Assembly (NCBI GenBank): GCA_013122435.1
Contig: WYDT01000001.1
Coordinates: forward strand, 248,001-312,000
Origin: Chloroflexi bacterium AL-N1
GTDB taxonomy: Bacteria; Chloroflexota; Chloroflexia; Chloroflexales; Roseiflexaceae
DNA length: 64,000 nt
Reading direction: 5' to 3'
Shown: one piece after another, positions 9,782-19,046 of the stretch
Layout of the letters: each line of letters opens with the position of its first letter
How positions within the stretch are numbered: the stretch's first letter is position 1
Translations under genes and position numbers: made by a program
The notes under the pieces: generated by a model
What the model saw: only the letters and a program-made list of their open reading frames with translations
What the model was told of the DNA's origin: nothing
Databases searched by the model: none

Positions 9782-10162
9782 ATATTTACCTTAAAACAAC
9801 CAAAGCCCAGAGTAGCTCAACAAAACTACTACTCCGATTTATTTGTTACAGGCACCTAGGCCAATAGTGCAGTTAATAGCTTACTATGTGAACGCAAAGA
9901 TAATACCATATGCACAATTTGTCAAACCAATCATATGAAAGCCAATATAAGGTAACCTTTAATGTTAATGATTAGAATACGACAAAAAGTCGAATTAATG
10001 AAAAGAGCCAATCACATTTTTGTTATATACTTGGTATATGAGTATGTACAGTGGAGAAAAATACTATAACCATCACTTTACTTCACCAGCAAAATTATTT
10101 GGTACATATGCTAAAAAAAAAGAGCGTCAACAAAAAATCGGGTAGCCTTTTCCTGACTTCAA
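9782..10162. other. Intergenic region, AT-rich, no gene seen
   Basis: This stretch of about 380 bases lies between two minus-strand genes. It should hold the promoter of the M23 peptidase gene near 9790-9950 and the 3' end of the exporter transcript. Only a small CGAC-AAAAA-GTCG hairpin around 9980 and an A-run near 10111 are visible. No RNA gene or conserved ORF was recognised. Confidence 0.5.
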
Positions 10163-11953
10163 TTAAGCTCCAACCTGCTCTGCAAACTGGAGTGCATACA
10201 GTCGGTAATAATACCCACGTTTTGCTAACAACTCCGCGTGCGTGCCGTCCTCGACCAGCTCACCCTTGTGCAACACAATAATCCGGTCAACATGGCGAAT
10301 AGTCGACAATCTATGGGCAATAACAATTGATGTACGTCCGTGTAATAAGCGCTCAAGTGCTGTTTGAATCAAGGCTTCGGTTTCAGTATCAACACTAGAG
10401 GTTGCTTCATCCAGAATGAGTAACACCTCTGGATTAAACGCAATCGACCGTGCAAATGCAAGCAACTGACGTTGACCAACCGACAAATTGGCCCCACGTT
10501 CACGCACTTCGGCATCATATCCATCCGGCAGACGCTTGATGAACGGAGCTGCGTTCGCAATTTCTGCAGCGTGGCGCACCTGTTCATCAGAAATAGACTC
10601 GTCGTGCAGGCGAATATTGCTCGCAATCGTACCGCTAAAACAGACTGGATCTTGTGGTACCGCGCTCACATGTCGCCGCAATTCAGCCTGACGCACATCT
10701 CGAATGTCAACACCATCAAGTGTTATTGATCCTTCTTGAATATCATAAAAACGTGCCAGCAGACCGATCAGAGAAGTCTTTCCGGCACCAGTTGCTCCCA
10801 CAACCGCCACAGCTTGGCCTGCGGGTATAAAAAACGACACACCACGTAGTACTGGCTCATCAGGATAATAGCCAAACACTACATTTTTGAATTCAATATC
10901 ACCACGAACTGGTTGCGACAAGGCGCGTGGCTCTGATTGATCATTGACCGTTGCCTCGGTATCAAGTACACGGAAAATACGCTCGGCAGATGCCATAGCA
11001 CTTTGCAGTAAATTGTAACTATCCGCAAGCTGACGAATCGGCTGAAAAACAAGATCTGTGTATTGAATAAAGGCTACCAATAAACCAATGGTTGCGATAC
11101 CACCCAAAACAACCTGCCCACCTAGATTCAACAGGAGTGCAATTGCAATAATCGATAAGAAACCAATCGCAGGGAAAAAGATCGCAAACGCAATCAACGA
11201 GCGAAACTGCGCTGACTGATACTCCGAACTTAGCTCATCAAAACGAAAACGACTTTGCTCTTCCCGATTAAACAACTGGGTAACTTGAATGCCTGTAATC
11301 TGTTCGTTCAAAAATGCGTTAATCCGTGCCAATCGCTGTCGAACCAATCGAAAAGCAGCACGAACTGCACGCTGAAAAAAGATAGTTGCTAGCACAACAA
11401 AGGGCAGAACTATAAAACTAATCAGTGCCAATCGCCAGTTAATCAGCAGCATTGCGATAATGATAAAAATCATGCGCGAACCATCACCCAGCAACGCAAC
11501 CAAGCCAAGCGTCAAAAAGTCATTAAGCGCCGTTACATCATTGGTAAGCCGGGTAATGAGGCGGCCAACCGGGTTTTTATCGAAGAACGCCAGACTCATT
11601 CGCTGAATATGGCTAAATAGACGCACACGAATATCCACCATCACCTGTTGACCAACGGTTTGCATAATATAGGTTTGACCATAACGACAGCCAAACGCAA
11701 TGAACAGTGCCAGAAGATACATACCAAAGATAGGCCACATACCTGCAACATTCCCATCAGCAATAGGGCCATCAATCGCCACACTAATCAGATAGGGCGG
11801 CGCAACTTCGGCCAGTGCACCAAACACTAGTAATATCATGGCAACGGATAACTGCCGCCAGTATGGTTTTACAAATACCAGGAGCCGCCGCATGAGATGA
11901 CCGTCATAGGCTTTACCCAGAATCTCATCATCTTCAAAATGGGTATCAGACAT
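10163..11953 (-). CDS. ABC exporter half-transporter, subunit with canonical catalytic Glu
   Basis: A 596-residue type IV ABC exporter with an N-terminal six-helix transmembrane domain and a C-terminal nucleotide-binding domain. Walker A is GATGAGKTS and Walker B is VLLILDEATSSVD, with the catalytic glutamate present. The signature is LSVGQRQ instead of LSGGQ. The altered signature pairs with the aspartate-bearing Walker B of the upstream gene to make one degenerate ATP site, as in BmrCD or TM287/288-type heterodimers (family knowledge). It follows the partner gene by 77 bases in the same transcript. The likely role is export of drugs, lipids or peptides; the substrate is unknown. Confidence 0.9.
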   Translation of the reverse strand: MSDTHFEDDEILGKAYDGHLMRRLLVFVKPYWRQLSVAMILLVFGALAEVAPPYLISVAIDGPIADGNVAGMWPIFGMYLLALFIAFGCRYGQTYIMQTVGQQVMVDIRVRLFSHIQRMSLAFFDKNPVGRLITRLTNDVTALNDFLTLGLVALLGDGSRMIFIIIAMLLINWRLALISFIVLPFVVLATIFFQRAVRAAFRLVRQRLARINAFLNEQITGIQVTQLFNREEQSRFRFDELSSEYQSAQFRSLIAFAIFFPAIGFLSIIAIALLLNLGGQVVLGGIATIGLLVAFIQYTDLVFQPIRQLADSYNLLQSAMASAERIFRVLDTEATVNDQSEPRALSQPVRGDIEFKNVVFGYYPDEPVLRGVSFFIPAGQAVAVVGATGAGKTSLIGLLARFYDIQEGSITLDGVDIRDVRQAELRRHVSAVPQDPVCFSGTIASNIRLHDESISDEQVRHAAEIANAAPFIKRLPDGYDAEVRERGANLSVGQRQLLAFARSIAFNPEVLLILDEATSSVDTETEALIQTALERLLHGRTSIVIAHRLSTIRHVDRIIVLHKGELVEDGTHAELLAKRGYYYRLYALQFAEQVGA

Positions 11954-12030
11954 TAGGACATTCCTCTATTATCTGCTACATGACAATATACCAACCACGT
12001 ATTGGATGAGTCTGTATGGACATTTATCAA

Positions 12031-13836
12031 CTACAAATCCTCATGTTCTCGCTGAAGCAATTCACGTCGATACATTGATGCATAATGGCCACCAAGTGCA
12101 ATCAACTCGCGATGGATTCCCTGCTCAATAATGCGCCCATCGTGGAGTAATACAATCTGATCTGCATCCTTCACCGAAGCAATACGATGGGCAATAATAA
12201 TGCTTGTGCGATCACTCATAACACTGCGTAGCTCTTTCAAAATCTGTGCGGCTGTGTTGGTGTCAACACTAGAAAGAGCATCATCAAGTACAAGTATAGA
12301 TGGATCTCGTAATATAGCACGGGCAATCGCCGTTCGTTGCTTTTGTCCACCTGACATCGTAACACCACGTTCACCAATAAGCGTATCAAGTCCATCAGGA
12401 AACTGTGCCAGGTCATTGCTTAATCGTGAGACAGCCACCGCCTTATCAATCTCTTCAGGAGTTGCATCAGGGCAGCCAAAAGTTACATTTTCACGTAATG
12501 GCACACTAAACAAGAAGGTGTCTTGTGGAACATACCCAAGACTTCGACGCAAAGCGTCAAGTGGGAGTGTACGAACATCCTGGCCGTCAATAAAGATATG
12601 GCCTTCGTCAGGATCGCGCACTCGTGCCAGTAAATTGACCAATGTGGTTTTACCAGTACCCGTTCCACCTACAATTGCCAACGATGTTCCACGTGAAACA
12701 CGAAATGAAATATGTCGCAACACCCACTGCTCTTCAACGTTTGTGGACCATCGTGTCGGAGTGTCTTCCTGAGCGGCGTACTCCTCATACACAAAGCGAA
12801 TTCCTACATTACGAAATTCAATATCCCCCTGAATCAATACAGAATCTGAAGTTAAATGCTCAGATGGTGGAGAAATAATTTCCGGCTCACGGTGCAAAAT
12901 CTCCGCAATTCGTCCCATAGAAGCAGAGGCCTGTTGGTACAGATTAACAGTCCATCCAAGTGCAATCATCGGAAACGCCAGCAACGCCAGGTACGTATTG
13001 AACGCCACAAGATCTCCTAACGACATCGTACCAACTGCCACAAACTGCCCCCCAATAAGTAATACTGCTGCGTTAATCAACCCTAATACAAGAATAATAA
13101 TAGGCCATAGAAATCCACTCAATAAAACATAGCGAATATTAAGTTTACGATAGTCTTCGTTTTCCTGAGCAAATAACCGAATCTCCTCTTCTTCCTGAGC
13201 ATATGCCTTAATGGTGCGAATACCACTAAAATTTTCCTGTGCCCGTGTCGTAATCACCCCAAACTGATCTTGTACCTCACGAAAGATACGCCGCATCCGT
13301 GCACCAACGATTGCAAAAATAATCACAACAAAGGGCAACAGAGCTAACACTACCGTTGACAGAACCACACTGGTAGCAAACATCAGTATGGCAGCGATAA
13401 TGCCAAATAAAGACACAATCATCAATGAAGCCACACCAGGACCAAGAAACATGCGTACCGATGTCAGATCGTTGGTAACGCGTGCCATCAGGTCGCCCGT
13501 ATGTGTTTGCGTATAAAAGCGCTGCTCGAGGAGAATCAATCGATGAAAAAGTGCTTTACGAATATCAAACTCCACACGAAAAGCCGCCCCAGATACAAAT
13601 AGACGCAGACCAAAACGAGAGAAACTTAGCGCCATTGCCAGTAATAGTAACCAACCACCATATTGAAGTAAATCTTGTGCCACAACACCACGTGTGTTGA
13701 GATCGTCTACTGCAAACCGTACAATCTGTGGCACGGTCGCCGTCGCACCAGCATCAACAAGTGCACATAAAAACCCAAAGAATAGCATTAATCGATAGCG
13801 AGCTACAAACGGCAATACATGACGAAGGTGCTCCAT
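12031..13836 (-). CDS. ABC exporter half-transporter, subunit with degenerate Walker B
   Basis: A 601-residue partner of the downstream exporter gene, with six transmembrane helices followed by a nucleotide-binding domain. Walker A is GGTGTGKTT and the signature MSGGQKQRTAIARA is canonical, but Walker B reads ILVLDDALSSVD with Asp in place of the catalytic Glu. That fits the non-hydrolysing site of a heterodimeric exporter. The start at 13836 (MEHLRHVLPF) is preferred over one 22 codons upstream because GAGAGGGG precedes it and the extension is Cys-rich without homology. A parS-like site lies inside the gene, in the codons just before Walker A. Confidence 0.9.
   Translation of the reverse strand: MEHLRHVLPFVARYRLMLFFGFLCALVDAGATATVPQIVRFAVDDLNTRGVVAQDLLQYGGWLLLLAMALSFSRFGLRLFVSGAAFRVEFDIRKALFHRLILLEQRFYTQTHTGDLMARVTNDLTSVRMFLGPGVASLMIVSLFGIIAAILMFATSVVLSTVVLALLPFVVIIFAIVGARMRRIFREVQDQFGVITTRAQENFSGIRTIKAYAQEEEEIRLFAQENEDYRKLNIRYVLLSGFLWPIIILVLGLINAAVLLIGGQFVAVGTMSLGDLVAFNTYLALLAFPMIALGWTVNLYQQASASMGRIAEILHREPEIISPPSEHLTSDSVLIQGDIEFRNVGIRFVYEEYAAQEDTPTRWSTNVEEQWVLRHISFRVSRGTSLAIVGGTGTGKTTLVNLLARVRDPDEGHIFIDGQDVRTLPLDALRRSLGYVPQDTFLFSVPLRENVTFGCPDATPEEIDKAVAVSRLSNDLAQFPDGLDTLIGERGVTMSGGQKQRTAIARAILRDPSILVLDDALSSVDTNTAAQILKELRSVMSDRTSIIIAHRIASVKDADQIVLLHDGRIIEQGIHRELIALGGHYASMYRRELLQREHEDL
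12685..12700. promoter_or_regulatory. parS: parS-like site 4 inside an ABC exporter gene
   Basis: TGTTCCACGTGAAACA matches the parS consensus at 15 of 16 positions. It lies within the coding sequence of the upstream ABC exporter subunit, in the stretch encoding VSRGTS just before Walker A. Intragenic parS sites are known in other bacteria. Confidence 0.75.
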
Positions 13837-14045
13837 AGATACACAACCCCTCTCACAACATTTTGGAAATACGCAACAATGGAGATTTAACGTACATAAC
13901 AATGAGTTGAGTATACTATCTCATGAGCAATTTTTGCTCCATCTTGAGAAGGAGATCCCCGTAATAGACCTATTGACATGTAAGATAAGATACAAGAGAA
14001 CCAATTAGATACGTATACAGTAACCTCCAAATACAGGATAGCAGG
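13837..14045. other. Divergent promoter region between the exporter and hyp operons
   Basis: About 210 bases separate the minus-strand exporter genes from the plus-strand hyp operon. A TTGACA hexamer around 13972 points toward hypA, but its -10 partner is poor. No operator was recognised. Confidence 0.4.
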
Positions 14046-14390
14046 ATGCACGAGCTATCAGTGATGGCTTCCCTTCTTGAAACCGTTGAGGAACATGCAC
14101 ATAAAGCCGATGCCAAGAAGGTACTCTCGATCAATTTGATTGTTGGCGAACGTACCAGTTTCGTTGACGACAGTCTCTTGTTCTACTTTGACACACTTAC
14201 ACCTGGTCGCCTGTCAGAGGGCGCAAAACTTAACATCCAACGCACACCGATGCGCTTTCATTGTAATACCTGTGATACAGATTATCAGCCAGAGGTAGGC
14301 CATTTCCGTTGTCCTGTGTGTAATCAACCAGGGCAAATTACCAGTGACGGCAGTGAGTTTCTTATCGAAAGTATGGAGATTGAAACATGA
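14046..14390 (+). CDS. hypA: Hydrogenase nickel-insertion protein HypA
   Basis: A 114-residue HypA/HybF. It begins MHELSV, with the nickel-binding His2. It has a zinc ribbon with CNTC near residue 74 and CPVC near residue 91. HypA delivers nickel to the NiFe-hydrogenase large subunit together with HypB. The gene overlaps hypB by four bases (ATGA), which implies translational coupling. A second start is not needed because the family always begins with MHE. Confidence 0.95.
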   Translation: MHELSVMASLLETVEEHAHKADAKKVLSINLIVGERTSFVDDSLLFYFDTLTPGRLSEGAKLNIQRTPMRFHCNTCDTDYQPEVGHFRCPVCNQPGQITSDGSEFLIESMEIET

Positions 14391-15058
14391 CAACGTCTAA
14401 CGTACAAATCATCAACGTGGCGAAAAGTCTGCTCGAACATAACGATCTTGCTGCAGCCCTGAACCGTGAGCACTTCACACAAACGAATGTTTTAGCAGTC
14501 AACGTCATTGCTAGCCCAGGAGCCGGAAAGACCAGTTTAATCTCCAAGACTATTGAGATTCTCCAAAACAAGGCAAGCATCGGAGTGATTGAAGGCGACA
14601 TTGCCGGGAGTATCGATACAGAAAAAGTCCTGGCTGCCGGAGCTCAGGATGCCGTGCAGATCAACACCGGCGGTAACTGCCATCTCGAAGCAGGTATGGT
14701 CAAACAGGCACTTGAACGTCTCAATCTTGACCAACTCGACATTATTTTTGTCGAAAACGTGGGCAACCTGATCTGTCCAAATCATTGGGCACTGGGTGAG
14801 CATATCAAACTATGTCTGGCCAGCAGTGCCGAAGGGAGCGACAAACCTATCAAGTACCCTGATATTTTTGCAGCCAGCGACGTGATTGTGTTAAACAAGA
14901 TCGATCTGATCGAATTTGTTGACTTCGACCGCGACTTCTTCTACGAGTCGGTACGCGCCTTGAATACAAGTGCACCAATCTTTGAGATCTCATGCCGTAC
15001 CGGTGAAGGACTGGTGGAATGGGCTGATTGGATCTTAGAACAGCACAAAGGACTGTAA
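14387..15058 (+). CDS. hypB: Hydrogenase nickel-incorporation GTPase HypB
   Basis: A 223-residue SIMIBI GTPase. The P-loop ASPGAGKTS is near residue 43 and the NKIDL base-recognition motif lies in VLNKIDLIEF. The metal-site residues are in TGGNCHLEA and in ENVGNLICP. No N-terminal CXXCGC or His-rich storage region is present, so this is the short form. It hydrolyses GTP during nickel transfer from HypA to the hydrogenase precursor. It sits between hypA and hypF with 4-base and 8-base junctions, which is clear operon structure. hypC, hypD, hypE and the hydrogenase itself are not in the window. Confidence 0.95.
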   Translation: MTTSNVQIINVAKSLLEHNDLAAALNREHFTQTNVLAVNVIASPGAGKTSLISKTIEILQNKASIGVIEGDIAGSIDTEKVLAAGAQDAVQINTGGNCHLEAGMVKQALERLNLDQLDIIFVENVGNLICPNHWALGEHIKLCLASSAEGSDKPIKYPDIFAASDVIVLNKIDLIEFVDFDRDFFYESVRALNTSAPIFEISCRTGEGLVEWADWILEQHKGL

Positions 15059-15066
15059 CATACCAT

Positions 15067-17394
15067 ATGGCCAGAGTCCGTAGACGCATCATTGTTCGCG
15101 GTATCGTCCAGGGAGTCGGGTTTCGCCCCTTTGTCTACAACCAGGCACAACACCATCAGCTAACCGGGTTTGTTCTCAACCATAGCACTGGTGTAACCAT
15201 TGAGATAGAAGGATCACCACCAAACCTCGACTCTTTTGAACGTGCTTTACACGAGAATCCACCACCGCTCGCACGGATCGACAGTATCCACAACGCTGAT
15301 ATTCCATTACTCAATGAACCCACCTTTGTCATCGCCCAAAGCCACACCACAACCGAACGACACACACTCATCTCCCCGGATACTACCACATGTGAGGAAT
15401 GTTTGACAGAAATCCGTAACCCTACGGATCGACGGTTTCGTTATCCTTTCACAAACTGCACCAACTGTGGTCCTCGTTTTACTATCATACAGGATGTTCC
15501 CTACGACCGCGCAAAAACCACAATGCATATCTTTCCAATGTGTCCTGCCTGTCAAACAGAATACGCTAATCCGCTGGATCGGCGCTTTCACGCCCAACCA
15601 AACGCCTGCCCTGATTGTGGGCCAGCCCTGTCATTAGAGTTATGGAGAACAACAAAAACTGCCGTCGAACCTCAGGTACGCTCCTTTCATACCACCATCC
15701 AGCATGTTGCAACCCTTCTGGCCGATGGTGCCATCCTCGCAATCAAAGGACTGGGTGGGTATCACCTGGTCTGTGATGCGTTGCATTCAGAAGCGGTACA
15801 AAAGTTACGTCAACGCAAACAACGTGAAGCCAAACCCTTTGCACTGATGGTTCCTGACCTTGTAACGGCCCACCAACTCTGTACAATCAACGGCATTGAG
15901 GCCAACCTACTCCAATCACGTCGACGGCCCATTGTGCTCCTCGATCAGCGACCCGGCATACCACTTGTACCTGGCATTGCACCATCGTACACAACTCTGG
16001 GCATTATGCTGCCCTACACACCGCTCCACTACCTGCTGCTTGGCGCTTTCGCGGAAGTCCTTACGCCAGATCGACCCACTGTTTTAGTAATGACAAGCGG
16101 CAACATCAGCGATGAACCAATTGCCTATCAAGACAGCGCTGCCCGTACACAATTGAGTAGCATCGCCGATGGAATCTTACTCCACAATCGCGATATCCAC
16201 ATGCGTTGTGACGATTCGGTGGCACGTGTCGTCGTTGGTGAGCAGATATTGCGTCGCTCACGTGGGTATGTACCCGAACCAATCTCGTTGGCACACGCAT
16301 TTCCGCTGCCATTACTTGCCTGCGGTGGACATCTTAAAAACACCTTCTGCCTTGGTAAAGAACACCAAGCCTTTGTCAGTCATCACATTGGCGACCTGGA
16401 GAATCTCGAAACACTCACATCGTTCCGTGAGGGCATCGAACACTTCCAACGCCTGTTTGATATCACTCCACAAGCTATTGCCTACGACTTACACCCGGAA
16501 TACCTGGCCACCAAATACGCACTTGACACAGACATACCCCACAAAATTGGCATCCAACATCATCATGCCCATATCGCTAGTGTGTTAGCAGAACATAAAC
16601 TGGCAGGCCCGATCATTGGTGTCGCCGCTGACGGTACTGGTTACGGCACAGATGGCGCCGTTTGGGGTTTTGAAGTATTGAGTGCAGATCTCCAGGATTT
16701 TGAGCGCCACGCCCATCTGGTATACGTACCACTCCCCGGTGGAGCGCAAGCCGTACGGCAACCATGGCGCATGGCCTCGGTGCATCTCTTAAATGCCTTT
16801 GGTGAAGATTTCTTAAACCTTCCCATTCCCTTTGTACAAAGTATCGATCAGCAACGCTGGAACACGCTCAGACAAATGATGCATCGTAATATCAATAGTC
16901 CATCCACATCAAGCCTGGGGCGTCTCTTCGATGCAGTTGCTGCACTTCTGGGCATACGCAACGAGGTGCTTTACGAAGGACAAGCCGCAATAGAGTTAGA
17001 GTCCCTTGCAGAACCATCACACGACCCCTATCCCTTCACCATAATTGATGGCACACCAGCACAGATCAATATTATCCCTATGTTCCGCGCCATTGTTGAT
17101 GATCTGCAACAGCAGAAGCCACTTCCTCAGATTGCCGGTCGCTTCCACACAACAATCAGTACCGTTATTATCACCCTGTGTGAAAGAGTTCGTCGACAAA
17201 CCGACATCAATGACATTGCGCTCAGTGGCGGTGTTTTCCAAAACCGTCTCTTGCTCAAACAATGTGTAACCCAACTCGAAAAAAACGCTTTTCACGTATA
17301 TCTCAATCACCTTGTCCCACCAAACGATGGGGGCATTAGTTTGGGGCAGGCAGCCATTGCCGCTGCACGCCTCAAAAACAATATAAGTGTCTAG
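15067..17394 (+). CDS. hypF: Carbamoyltransferase HypF
   Basis: A 775-residue HypF with all expected modules. The N-terminal acylphosphatase domain contains VRGIVQGVGFRPFVY. Two zinc-finger repeats follow (CEEC/CTNCGPRF and CPACQTEY/CPDCGPAL). A YrdC-like domain spans about residues 215-400. The C-terminal Kae1-like domain has HHHAHIASVLAEH and ADGTGYGTDGAVWG. It activates carbamoyl phosphate as the carbamoyl-adenylate that becomes the cyanide ligand of the NiFe site. The start at 15067 (MARVRRRIIVRG) fits the family; an upstream ATG would overlap hypB and add unrelated residues. Although on the plus strand, the gene is clearly C-rich, as expected for a gene on the lagging side of an origin near 18.8 kb. 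Confidence 0.95.
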   Translation: MARVRRRIIVRGIVQGVGFRPFVYNQAQHHQLTGFVLNHSTGVTIEIEGSPPNLDSFERALHENPPPLARIDSIHNADIPLLNEPTFVIAQSHTTTERHTLISPDTTTCEECLTEIRNPTDRRFRYPFTNCTNCGPRFTIIQDVPYDRAKTTMHIFPMCPACQTEYANPLDRRFHAQPNACPDCGPALSLELWRTTKTAVEPQVRSFHTTIQHVATLLADGAILAIKGLGGYHLVCDALHSEAVQKLRQRKQREAKPFALMVPDLVTAHQLCTINGIEANLLQSRRRPIVLLDQRPGIPLVPGIAPSYTTLGIMLPYTPLHYLLLGAFAEVLTPDRPTVLVMTSGNISDEPIAYQDSAARTQLSSIADGILLHNRDIHMRCDDSVARVVVGEQILRRSRGYVPEPISLAHAFPLPLLACGGHLKNTFCLGKEHQAFVSHHIGDLENLETLTSFREGIEHFQRLFDITPQAIAYDLHPEYLATKYALDTDIPHKIGIQHHHAHIASVLAEHKLAGPIIGVAADGTGYGTDGAVWGFEVLSADLQDFERHAHLVYVPLPGGAQAVRQPWRMASVHLLNAFGEDFLNLPIPFVQSIDQQRWNTLRQMMHRNINSPSTSSLGRLFDAVAALLGIRNEVLYEGQAAIELESLAEPSHDPYPFTIIDGTPAQINIIPMFRAIVDDLQQQKPLPQIAGRFHTTISTVIITLCERVRRQTDINDIALSGGVFQNRLLLKQCVTQLEKNAFHVYLNHLVPPNDGGISLGQAAIAAARLKNNISV

Positions 17395-17413
17395 AACACT
17401 AGGGGAGTAATGC

Positions 17414-18736
17414 ATGCGTTTGAATGTCAAAGATTTTGGAGCAGTAGGAGATGGTCAGGCACTCGACCATGAAGCTATTCAGACGACCATGGATCAATGT
17501 TCAAAAACAGGTGGTGGTACTGTGGTCGTACCAGCAGGCTCCTATGTGTGTGGAACGCTACAAATGCGTTCACATGTATGTTTGTACTTAGAAAAAGGTG
17601 CGATGCTTCACTGTGCTGCTAATCCCGCGCTCTTTCCAATCATCGCTCCAACACCCTATGGCAATCTGCCAGGCCAAATTCAAGCCTTGCTCTGGGCCGA
17701 TAACGTTGAACATGTTACCATTGCGGGGTATGGAACCATTGATGGCGGTGGCAGTACAGCCCTCTCGCCAGAGGAAGCCGTCGATGAACGATTTCGGCCT
17801 GCACTGGTATTCTATCGCGACTGTCACAATATCAATTTTCTGGACATACGGCTCCAATACTCCAGTTTCTGGACCCTCCATCTCCTCCGCTGCAATAACG
17901 TCCGCATTCACGGTATTACCATCTACAATAACCAGGATCGTATTAACACTGATGGCATTGATCCCGATGGTTGTCGCAATGTCATCATTAGCGATTGCAA
18001 CATCGTAGCGGGCGACGATTGTATCGTGATTAAGAGCACTGAGGGCGATGTGTGTGAAGATATCACCGTCACAAACTGTATTTTGCAGTCACGTCACGCT
18101 GCCTTGAAGATTGGTACAGAAGCTCTCAGCAATATTCGCAATATAGTGTTCAACAACTGCACTATCCCCATGGCAAATGTGGTCTTGGCACTCTATATGA
18201 AAGATGGCAGCACGTATGAGAATATCTTTTTTACGAACATTGTAGCTAATGCGGATAATGATTTCCCCATTGTTATTGACATAACACCACGCTATTATAA
18301 AGACCCCCGTATCGGCCAGATTCGCACCATCAGCTTTGAGAATATTTCCATCACCAGCAAAGGCCGTTGCTATATTGAGGGTACGCAGGAGCATCCTATC
18401 GAAAACCTATCTTTTCGAAACATCACATGGAATACTACAGATACCTGTGATTTCCCAAACGCTCAGAAGCCTCCTGGCGCACGTCGCATCGACCCTGACC
18501 CAACCAAGACGAATGAAGCTGTACATCCCTACCAATTTCTGATTATGTATGCTAGAGATATCTACTTGAACAATATAGTCTGTTATGACCGCAGAGATCC
18601 ACAGTTGGATGACCGTGGCGTGGTGTATTTGAGAAATGTAGATCGTGCGATGTTTGATTATGTGCGGCTTATTCCTGATCCAAAGCAAGCGATACATGTT
18701 TCAATGGAACAATGCACTAATATTATTATTCGTTAG
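17414..18736 (+). CDS. Glycoside hydrolase family 28 (pectinase-like) protein
   Basis: A 440-residue right-handed beta-helix enzyme without a recognisable signal peptide. It opens with NVKDFGAVGDGQALDHEAIQ, the usual GH28 start. NTDGIDPDGC and AGDDCIVIKS supply the catalytic aspartates. The polygalacturonase GHG motif is replaced by SRHAALKIGTE, the form seen in many bacterial GH28 proteins of uncertain substrate, including rhamnogalacturonan-type hydrolases. It probably cleaves a plant or microbial acidic polysaccharide. A GGGGAG ribosome-binding site lies seven bases before the ATG. It follows hypF by 19 bases, but a functional link is unlikely. Base bias on the plus strand changes from C-rich to G-rich within its last ~200 bases. 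Confidence 0.85.
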   Translation: MRLNVKDFGAVGDGQALDHEAIQTTMDQCSKTGGGTVVVPAGSYVCGTLQMRSHVCLYLEKGAMLHCAANPALFPIIAPTPYGNLPGQIQALLWADNVEHVTIAGYGTIDGGGSTALSPEEAVDERFRPALVFYRDCHNINFLDIRLQYSSFWTLHLLRCNNVRIHGITIYNNQDRINTDGIDPDGCRNVIISDCNIVAGDDCIVIKSTEGDVCEDITVTNCILQSRHAALKIGTEALSNIRNIVFNNCTIPMANVVLALYMKDGSTYENIFFTNIVANADNDFPIVIDITPRYYKDPRIGQIRTISFENISITSKGRCYIEGTQEHPIENLSFRNITWNTTDTCDFPNAQKPPGARRIDPDPTKTNEAVHPYQFLIMYARDIYLNNIVCYDRRDPQLDDRGVVYLRNVDRAMFDYVRLIPDPKQAIHVSMEQCTNIIIR

Positions 18737-19046
18737 GTATAAGCAGTGCTTCAAGTTGTTAGTTTATTCCGAACTATAGTTATCCATATAATATATAGAG
18801 TCATGAAGTAGTAATAGTAGGGGCTGTGGATTAGTGGAAAAAAAAAGAATTGTGCAACTGAGCGCACAATTCCTATCTGTATAACATGTTCAAACTGATC
18901 CACAAATTCCCGATTCCTATGTGGATCCCTAACAAACATTGCCTATGATACACATACAGTCACACGAGATCCCCAGATTTATCCACAAACGGACTCAGTT
19001 ATCCACAAAAGAAGACTACTTATCCACAATTTGAGGAGATTTAACG
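18737..19046. other. oriC: Candidate chromosomal replication origin (DnaA-box cluster)
   Basis: Three perfect DnaA boxes TTATCCACA lie at 18979-18987, 18999-19007 and 19020-19028, all in the same orientation and spaced 20-21 bp (two helical turns). One-mismatch boxes are at 18780-18788 (TTATCCATA), 18825-18833 (reverse strand, TAATCCACA) and 18896-18904 (TGATCCACA). Further weak copies lie at 19712-19720 and 19892-19900. AT-rich stretches (18721-18735 and 18781-18800) could be the unwinding element. The region is intergenic between convergent genes, within 6-14 kb of four parS-like sites and parAB, and at the point where plus-strand G/C bias changes sign. dnaA is not in the window, so the call is inferred from sequence. 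Confidence 0.7.

Noticed and set aside
9905..9930. Sigma-54-like sequence near the M23 gene (TTTGACAAATTGTGCATA, minus strand)
   Set aside because: It has GA instead of GG, and the spacing to GC is shorter than ten bases.
12200..12772. 190-codon plus-strand frame inside the ABC exporter gene
   Set aside because: It is a shadow of the conserved minus-strand nucleotide-binding domain, with no independent motif.
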